From Rhypophila decipiens (taxonomy: Eukaryota > Ascomycota > Sordariomycetes > Sordariales > Naviculisporaceae): DNA of 64,000 nucleotides. The notes under the pieces were generated by a model, which had not been told where the DNA came from, searched no databases, and worked only from the letters and a program-made list of their open reading frames with translations. Below, one piece after another: positions 56,801 to 64,000 of this stretch. The stretch spans positions 1 through 64,000 of the forward strand of contig MU858106.1 in NCBI GenBank assembly GCA_033297075.1, given 5' to 3'. A program made the translations under genes and the position numbers. Numbering within the stretch: position 1 is the stretch's first letter; every line of letters begins with the position of its first letter.

Positions 56801-57954
56801 CGCCCGTGATGAATCCCTTCTTGGTCTTGTCTAGCTCCTCGTACAACAGATCGAATCTGGCCTTGTCTGCCGGGGTGACGAGCCACTCTCCTCCAGTAGT
56901 CTGCGCTGCCAGTGGAGGACGCGCAAGTGGACTGCCTGTCCGCATTTGAGTCAACGACGCCTGACCGGTGAGCTGCCTTGGGACAGCAGGGACGGGTGGT
57001 ATGGCTGCCACAGGAGACTGTTGTCGAGGAATAACGCCTCCGATTGGCCCGCGCCGGGTAGCAGCCTCGTAGAGGGCAGCAGGTAGAATAGTTGGCAAGG
57101 CCCGCAAGTCTCCTCTCTTCATGGATGTGAGAAGATGCATGGCAATAACGAACTCGGTCTGGACGAGGGCCCCACGGTGTTCGGTGTCGGCGAGCATCCA
57201 GATGCGACCCAGGATCTCGTTGGGCAGACCAGACTTTTCGAAGATGGACTTGGCTTGGTCTCCAGGCAACATGTTTCCGGCTTGCAAAGGCTGGCGCTCA
57301 AAGAGAGCGGCATACTGGGACACTTTCTCAGGCGTCAGCGGTGGGATTGCGATGCGGCCTCCTGTCGTCTGGGCGGGGAGGGCAGCCGCCGGCGGGGGCG
57401 GGGGAGGAGTCGGAGCGATGCCATCGAAACGAGGTATCGGTCCCTGCTGTAAGGCGAGTTCGGGGGACGGTTCACGGCCGGCTTGCGCATGCCCAATAAG
57501 TCGCAAGACGACGCCAAAGCCGGCGGGCGTGAGGAAGCCTCGATTCTCTTTATCTGCGATCTGCCATATCTGCATACGACGCTTCTCGTTAGTTATATCG
57601 TCCCAACAGGCAACTGTCCGTCCCACAGCAGGGGCCCAGCTGGTGGTGAACTAACCTCTCCAAGTACTCTGGAGTCGAGACGGGTCTTCTCAAAGAACTT
57701 AACAGCGATCTCGCCCGTTACAACACCAACGCTCTCGGTATCGGCTTGCCGGAACAAATGTCCATACACTCGCTTCTCCTCCGCAGTGAGGTTCAGGTTC
57801 GGGACACCTAGTAATATGGACGCTCGAGTCAGTATGCTGCGCTCTCTACATATGCATGTCTTGACGGTCCCTTGTTCGCGCGCATCCGTCGCACGCAGAC
57901 CATGGGGAAAGCCTAGGGACAACGCTCACCTGTTTCACCAGAGGATTCCGCCAT
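53833..57954 (-). CDS. ede1: EH-domain endocytic protein EDE1 (Eps15-like)
   Basis: Four exons: 57954-57930, 57807-57656, 57569-54643 and 54577-53833; 1282 residues, all phases agree. Ede1 is an early-arriving scaffold at clathrin-coated pits that binds NPF-motif adaptors and ubiquitin. EH1 is split over exons 2-3 (EEKRVYGHLFRQAD...GEIWQIADKENRGFLT). EH2 (LTPEKVSQYAALF, GRIWMLADTEHRG) and EH3 (PADKARFDLLYEEL, AQIWDLADFRSEGRLT) follow within the first 380 residues. A coiled coil of about 180 residues, a long Ser/Pro-rich region with DDLFGLDD-type acidic motifs, and a C-terminal UBA domain (LKNLTSMGYSRKDALAALEKYDYNLERV) complete the family order. The first exon encodes only eight residues. Confidence 0.94.
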
Positions 57955-59161
57955 GACCACTCTGCAGTTTGTTCAGATCCCGCCAAATTATGTGTAGAAT
58001 ATTTCGTCAAGTGCACTCGTAGGTGCAAATCGCGGTTGCTGGTACCGTGACGGGTACGGTCGGCGGAAGAGCGAGGTTGCGGTTTATCGATCTTTATCGA
58101 CTGAAGGCTGACGACGAATGCTCCAGTTCGGAAATAAGGCCGGGACGGCGGGTAAGGTAGCGGCCAGGGAAAACACGAAGCGCAGCGTTACTCGAAATTG
58201 GCCCAAAAAGCGGATGAGAATGGACGTGACCAAGGCAATAACAACGTTTGCACAAAACAAAAGGAAATATAAGAAAAATATCATGCAATTCCAGGTAGGC
58301 AGTTCAAATACGCGAAGGCCCGAAGAGGGGATTAATGGTGAAGTTGGGACTGAACTGCTTCTGGCAACTTTGTGAGGTTGGGAATGTGACCCCCCTGGTC
58401 TGTAACTAAGCTCGCTCAGGCAAAGCGGGAACATTGAACCCACTGACGGAGGAGCTGCCAGAGCCTGGGCCGGGTTGCCGCCAAGGATCTTCAAGTGAAT
58501 GCCCACAACGTGCGCTTCGATTGGCCTGTGCACATTTGACACAGTTGACGGGGGAGGCAAACAGGCGCTAGGCGAGTATTCCCATGGAACACAAGACACG
58601 GAACAGTACTCAATGAGAAGCTGTCTTCAAAAACTTCAGCTCCCAGACGTTATACACTGCCTGCAGCTGGCTGCACTCCATATACCCAGGGAAAATCATG
58701 ATAGGATGCAATGGAACATGTGCAGCTCTCAATCCTGCAGCTAGAAGCCCTGTTTTCTGACTGGCCTTGTTGTTCCCAATCAAATTCTTTGATATAAATG
58801 TGGCAAGCAAGTCAGAGGCACAGGGGCAAAACATCAAAAACGCCAAAAAAAAAAACTCATGTATCAAGAATAATAGCCAGTAGTGTATTTGCTAAACTCC
58901 AACACTCCAGCTGCCACATGTACTCCCTCTCAAAGAGTCTGTTCGTGATTAAAAGTCGACTATCACTTTTAGTCTAACAAGGAAATATTCAGGCCCATGC
59001 CTGCCAATGAAGAATACTAGCATCTCGATCACGTCAATCTTTGCCAACGGTGGCCGCAGGCCTGAAGTGCTCTCGCCGGGCAATTTGTCGCTGGCACCAT
59101 ATACACCAGTGATCACCAAGGATCGTTATAACCATCATCCCCTCTCGTCAACCGTCACAGT
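57955..59161. other. Intergenic region between EDE1 and alpha-tubulin
   Basis: 1.2 kb. The part next to 57954 is the EDE1 promoter; the part next to 59161 is the tubulin 3' region. A run of nine A lies near 58846. The overlapping frame at 58084-58599 has no family features. Confidence 0.4.
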
Positions 59162-61050
59162 TTAGTACTCAGCCTCAACCTCCTCGCCCTCCATCGAGTC
59201 GGCAGCAACCTCCTCGTAATCGCGCTCAAGAGCGGCAAGATCCTCGCGAGCCTCGGAGAACTCGCCTTCCTCCATACCCTCACCGACGTACCAGTGGACG
59301 AAAGCACGCTTGGAGTACATGAGGTCGAATTTGTTAGAAAGGGCAGACCACGCCTCAGCGATAGCAGTCGTGTTGGAGAGCATGCACCTAGGACATTGTT
59401 AGACTTGTTGTACGAGAAACAGACATGCACAGAGAGAAACTTACACAGCGCGGTTGACCTTGGCCAGGTCTCCGTTGGGCACCTGGTGAGGAGGCTGGTA
59501 GCAGATACCAAGCTTGAAGCCGGTGGGGCACCAGTCGACGAACTGGATGGTGCGCTTGGTCTTGAGGGTGGCGACAGCATTGTGTGCGTCGTTGGGGACA
59601 ACGTCACCACGGTACAGCAGGCAGGTAGCCATGTACTTGCCGTGACGGGGGTCGCACTTGACCATCTGGTTGTTGGGCTCGAAGCAGGACATAGTCATCT
59701 CCATGACGGAGTTGGCCTCGTGAGCAGCCTTGGCAGCCGAGATGACTGGCGCATAAGCAACCAGAGGGAAGTGGATACGAGGATAGGGCACAAGGTTGGT
59801 CTGGAACTCGTTCAAGTCGACATTGAGCGAGCCGTCAAAGCGAAGGGAAGCAGTGATGGAAGAAACGACTAGAAACAACATTTAGCAATCGGCACACGAC
59901 AAGATGGGCAGGGGTGCAGACATACCCTGGGCAATAAGGCGGTTGAGGTTCTCATAATTAGGACGTTCGAGACCGAGGTTACGACGGCAGATGTCATAGA
60001 TAGCCTCGTTGTCGACCATAAACGAGCAATCTGCGTGCTCAAGAGTAGTGTGCGTCGTCAGGATCGAGTTGTACGGCTCAACAACGGAGGTGGCGGTCTG
60101 GGGAGCAGGGTAGACACAGAACTCCAGCTTGCTCTTCTTGCCATAGTCGACGGAGAGGCGTTCCATCAAGAGGGCACCGAAACCAGAACCAGTACCGCCA
60201 CCGAACGAGTGGAAGACCAAGAAGCCTTGGAGACCGCTGCAGTTGTCGGCAACGCGGCGGACCTTGTCAAGCACCTGGTCGATGAGCTCCTTGCCGACCG
60301 TGTAGTGACCACGAGCATAGTTGTTGGAGGCATCCTCCTTGCCGGTAATCATGTGTTCGGGGTGGAAAAGTCCACGGTAGGCTCCCGTGCGGACCTCGTC
60401 AACAACATTAGGTTCCAGGTCGCAGTAGATCGTCCGCGGCACGTATTTTCCGTTTCCTGCGTTGCGCACTGGTCAGCTTCTCTTCGAGCCAAGACACGTA
60501 GATGAGGGCATTAGCGTACCGGTCTCGGAGAAGAATGTGCTGAAGCCATGGTCGGGATCAGCGGCTTTGCGCTCCTCGGTGAGGTAACCGTCAGGCTGTC
60601 CAAGGTGAGTTGTGGGTTAGTTGCAAAACTCCCAGACCGTGCGGCAGAAAGGGAAACGTTGAAGACCTACCTGGATACCGTGCTCGAGGCAGTAGAGCTA
60701 GAGTATAGAGAGTTAGTGTTCGGTCCTATGTCCTGGCCGGAAGCAAACGTCTCGCTGTGTTCGGAAGGACAGGCAGCTTGGCCATGAGGGTCGACGGCGG
60801 GAATATTGAGCAAAGCATACCTCCCAGCAAGAGTTGGCAATTTGGCAACCGGCCTGGCCGACTGTATTGGGAACGAGTTAGCAAGTTTTTGGGGTGATTT
60901 GGGGTGGAGAGGCGGCGAGGTCGTCGACAACGCCGACGATGCGGTGTAGGAAAGACGCGCGCCACACAAGAGCGCACAGTTGAGCTGTCTCGATAAAGAG
61001 CGGTAAAAAACAATCATGGACATACCGTTGAGACTGATGATTTCACGCAT
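59162..61050 (-). CDS. tubA: Alpha-tubulin
   Basis: Seven exons: 61050-61026, 60861-60821, 60697-60671 (27 nt), 60595-60520, 60456-59926, 59868-59445 and 59387-59162, giving 449 residues in one frame. It is the alpha subunit of the microtubule dimer and binds non-exchanged GTP. The N-terminus [19 protein letters not shown], the GTP signature GGGTGSGFG, the [17 protein letters not shown] segment, [19 protein letters not shown] and [20 protein letters not shown] are diagnostic. The C-terminus EEVEAEY ends in the Tyr of alpha-tubulins. The first four exons are very short, a pattern common in fungal tubulin genes. Start and stop are unambiguous. Confidence 0.97.
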
Positions 61051-62554
61051 TTTGATGGACGAAACCCAAAGCACGTGAAGAAAGCGAGATATGGATAGAT
61101 CCAGAAAACAAGAACAGGCGCAGGTTGAGCAAAAACACAACTGGGAGACGGAGACGGTGTCGGTGGAAAATTAAGGGTTCGGCAGAAGCCTGACGGTTGT
61201 CTTTCTTTTGGGTAGTGGGGGGAAATTTGATTGTTGACAAGAGGCGATCCCAATTCAGGAAAGCGTGGTTCGACGTGGTCGGGGAGGTTTATCAGCCATT
61301 GGTTATCGCTCGTTAGTGGTCAGTCCTCACCGTTGGCCAGTGCTTTTGACGGGCAAGGGCTCGTTCGTTCTCCAATTTGCGCCAATCGCAGGCTCTGAAC
61401 CGCCCGGTACCTTCCCCATCAGCCCCACAGTATTTCGCCGTCGCTGGCCCGTGCTTGCTAAACGAGAGACCGAAAAGGCTTGGCGAGAACGGCCCCCTCC
61501 TCAGCACCAAACAGATTATGTAATCAATATCAACATCACGACCACTTCTGACGAGGAGTTATTCAACAGCAACAATGATGATGTTTTCTTTGCTTTGTTG
61601 ACGAATGAAAATTGGTGTTTTGTAATCAGCGGTCGTGGAACTAACTATCGTCGTGAGGGATCAAATTCTCAGCAGATGCAGCGCCGCTCGTGTCGTCGAA
61701 GGACCAATCTCGATATCGCCCAAATCACGGCGCGATAACATGTTTATCGTATCACTGCAGGGCCCAGGCACCTCTTGCAATTTAGTGCAACACTGGAGTA
61801 CCAAGCTTGCTCAGATATGGCTTGAGTTTGCCGGTGCTTCTTAGGACATTGCCTCAACATCCCAGGAAATCGGCAAAGAGTAATGGTGTTTGGGAATAAG
61901 CTCATCCTGTTACATTGACATTATAATTGAAGAAATCACCCCAACTGCCTCGGTATCGCTGGCCTCGCGGATAATTAATAGTCCGGTCATTGGTGATCTG
62001 AAGATATTGTCGAGGCAACTCATGAATAAGAGGAAACAAATGGGAGTTCCCATGATCATCGCCGCTTTTCTCCCATATCCATCGTCATCTGAAGATTTCA
62101 ATTCTGTGATGTCAGAATGTTAGCGAGATGGTCGGGATGAAAGATGAGGGATGCTAAATCACTCGGGATCGGATGCATGATGCAATTTCAGCTCTGGGGA
62201 CGAACAGACCGAGTATGGGGCTGGCTCCTAATAACTACGAGAAATTATGGCTTGTCTAGACTTCATTGTCACTTCATCTGCTCAATTTTGTACTATGAAG
62301 CCACTAATGGTACGGGTGATCGTTGTGTTCCCATCTTGTCATGTAGCTTGGCTGATGAATTTAGACACCAAAGAACTATCCATAGATGAATCAACTGTTT
62401 GACAAAAGATATCTCAACAACAAGGGAGTATATATATATATATATATATTGAGCAACGAAATGACGGTAATTAAAAAAAAAACTACGGCAAAAAGGTATG
62501 ACCAAAAAGAAGAAAAAAGTACAATCCGACAGATCAACAAACAGACAGCCAAAC
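61051..62554. promoter_or_regulatory. Spacer upstream of alpha-tubulin
   Basis: 1.5 kb with the tubulin promoter at its left end and the 3' end of the BTB gene at its right. No gene is recognised. A (TA)n tract of about ten units lies at 62429-62449. Confidence 0.4.
62429..62449. repeat. (TA)n microsatellite
   Basis: About ten uninterrupted TA dinucleotides in the 3' spacer of the BTB gene. Confidence 0.9.
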
Positions 62555-64000
62555 TCACCCCCCACCCAAAAACCCCCTCTGGGCATTCCTAACCTGCTCC
62601 GAGCTCATAGCATCCAGCTTGACCGGAACAAGAACACACTCGACACTGGCCTTGCCATTCTTGACGCCCTGGATCCTCAACCTCCACAAGCCATTCCTAA
62701 CAACCCACTCCTCTCCTTGCGGCGAAATATTACTACCACCGCTTGCAGAATAAGAATCATCCAGCCTCCTCCGCTTCCTCGACTGCGGCTGCAACCCCAT
62801 CGCAGAAAACCCCATACTCATAGGCGAGTCCTGCCCCTGCCCTTGTCCCAAAACAACATCCTCCTCATCCTGCAGCGGCGGTACCCAAATCTTGCCATCC
62901 AACACAATCGACGCCTCAGGATCCATGATAACCCGAATCAAATCCTCAGCAAGCGGTGTATTCCCCGGCGTAGCGGGCTGACTGCTCGCCCCGCCTTTGG
63001 CCATCAACAACCCCAACGGCTGCGTCGTAGGCGGTAGGTTCAATTTCGTAGCGATAACCTCAAACATCTTGCCGATCCTCATTCTCGCATTTCCTATAAA
63101 CTCTGCCCGGACGCTTGTCCCCCCAGGGCCGAAATGTAATTTTGTTGCTTCCTCGCCTATTTCTAGGACGAGTTCGTAGGGCTTATCGTCCACGTATGGG
63201 CGCGCATATGTCACCCAGCCCGCTAGGGGGTCCAGATTCGTTGGTTCCGGTCCGATGGTGATGCCTGATTTTAGGATATCGCGCAGGCGGAGGACGATCT
63301 CGTCGCGGTTTCGGGACTGGTTGTAGGATATGTGGTGCGGGATGAGGCGCTGCTCTAGGCCTTTAAAGTTGAAGTAGCGGGCGTCGCGGAGGAGCTCGGC
63401 GCGATGGGTCTCGGAGCGGATGTTGATCGGGTAGCCGCGGAGCAGGTGGAGGAGCTCGGCGAATGTCTCTGCGCTGCGCTGGGGGACGCTGGGGGGCATG
63501 ATGGATGGTGGGCGGAGGAGGCCTTCCCTGTCGAGGCCGGGGAATAGGTCTTCGGGCGTGGAAAAGAAGATTGCGAATCCGAGGGAGAAGAAGTTGGGCG
63601 TGTTGCCCGGGTCTGAGAAGAGCTCGCGCGGGATTTGGAATTCTCGGTGGCCTACGGATGTGAAGACGGATTCTTCGTAGAGCTGGGACATTAATTTGGG
63701 GACTGGGAATTGTTAGTTGAGTTTGATGGTTGCTGCTTGGGGGGACTGGGAGCTCACGGCTGTAGAATTGGGCATCGGCAAAGAGCCGCACAAAGTGAGT
63801 GGCATCGCGCGGCTGGACGTGATAGCCCTGGAGATGGAGTGATATGTCCCTAAAGGTGACGGGGTCTCTGTCGATGTACAGAGTCCGGATTGCGGTACCA
63901 ATATCCTCGCCATTTTCTTGAGCTTGTCGGATTTGGTTCTCAAAGTATTGTGAAAAGTAGGATGGTGCTGGTGATGAGTTAGTGCCAGCGCAGAATGAGA
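62555..64000 (-). CDS. BTB/POZ-domain protein, 5'-truncated by window edge
   Basis: Two visible exons, 64000-63758 and 63702-62555, across a 55-nt intron (GTGAGC...ACTAACAATTCCCAG); the start codon lies outside the window. The first BTB-like block has SYFSQYFENQIRQAQENG, LYIDRDPVTFRDISLHLQG and FADAQFYSLPKL, the T1/KCTD-type pattern. A second block repeats the fold: REFQIPRELFSD, FSLGFAIFFST, ETFAELLHLLRGYPI and RDARYFNFKGLEQRL. The C-terminal 190 residues are unassigned, with KRRRLDD possibly a nuclear signal, and end in RNAQRGFLGGG. Tandem BTB blocks of this kind occur in fungal stress-signalling proteins such as the Whi2 group; that is only a suggestion. Probably an adaptor for a ubiquitin ligase or phosphatase. 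Confidence 0.7.

Noticed and set aside
1..64000. tRNA, rRNA, CRISPR, or complete transposon genes
   Set aside because: I looked for B-box-like GGTTCGA motifs with a matching A box, long direct repeats with unique spacers, and transposase or reverse-transcriptase motifs; none was convincing by eye.

Overview
The window looks like nuclear DNA of a filamentous ascomycete (Pezizomycotina), most likely a Sordariomycete. The basis is the gene density, introns of about 45-190 nt with CTAAC/CTGAC-type branch points, single-copy fungal genes (GPI3/PIG-A, DBP6, LHS1, EDE1, alpha-tubulin) and fungal accessory families (C2H2-ankyrin proteins, atypical kinase-TPR proteins, CorA-like membrane proteins). 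No bacterial operons, CRISPR arrays, rRNA or tRNA genes were seen. Exon-intron models were built by hand from splice signals and reading-phase arithmetic. Genes given as multi-exon close in frame, but no transcript evidence was available.

Left third (1-24 kb). The first 3 kb are degenerate: a truncated secreted-protein start, a fold-back with 19-bp direct repeats, and a frame-broken pseudogene carrying a 22-bp-repeat insert between perfect 19-bp duplications. Then come a C2H2 zinc-finger gene (-), a C2H2 plus ankyrin-repeat gene (+), a cytochrome P450 (-), an alkyltransferase-like DNA-damage protein (-), a histidine phosphatase with a PCNA-binding-like tail (-), GPI3 (+), a divergent pair of atypical kinase genes (17.4/17.75 kb) and a seven-exon CorA-like membrane protein with a GC-AG intron.

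Middle (24-44 kb). A small Ser-rich hypothetical gene is divergent from DBP6, followed by a coiled-coil protein, an Hsp70-like ATPase, an RBR ubiquitin ligase with two phase-compatible alternative last exons, the ER chaperone LHS1 and a secreted aspartic protease. Degenerate 22-bp minisatellites occupy 33.9-34.1 kb and 44.1-44.4 kb.

Right third (44-64 kb). A small coiled-coil protein, a large Pro/Gln-rich protein with a C-terminal bromodomain (BRD8/Bdc1-like), EDE1 (three EH domains plus UBA), a seven-exon alpha-tubulin and a BTB-domain protein cut by the right edge. These are mostly conserved housekeeping genes separated by 1-2 kb spacers.

The genes do not form one pathway. The items most worth attention are the RBR gene with duplicated RING2 halves (34.3-36.8 kb), the PIP-box-like tail on a histidine phosphatase next to an alkyltransferase-like gene (9.8-12.1 kb), the divergent kinase pair (14.3-20.5 kb), and the 22-bp repeat families, one of which appears to have broken a gene.
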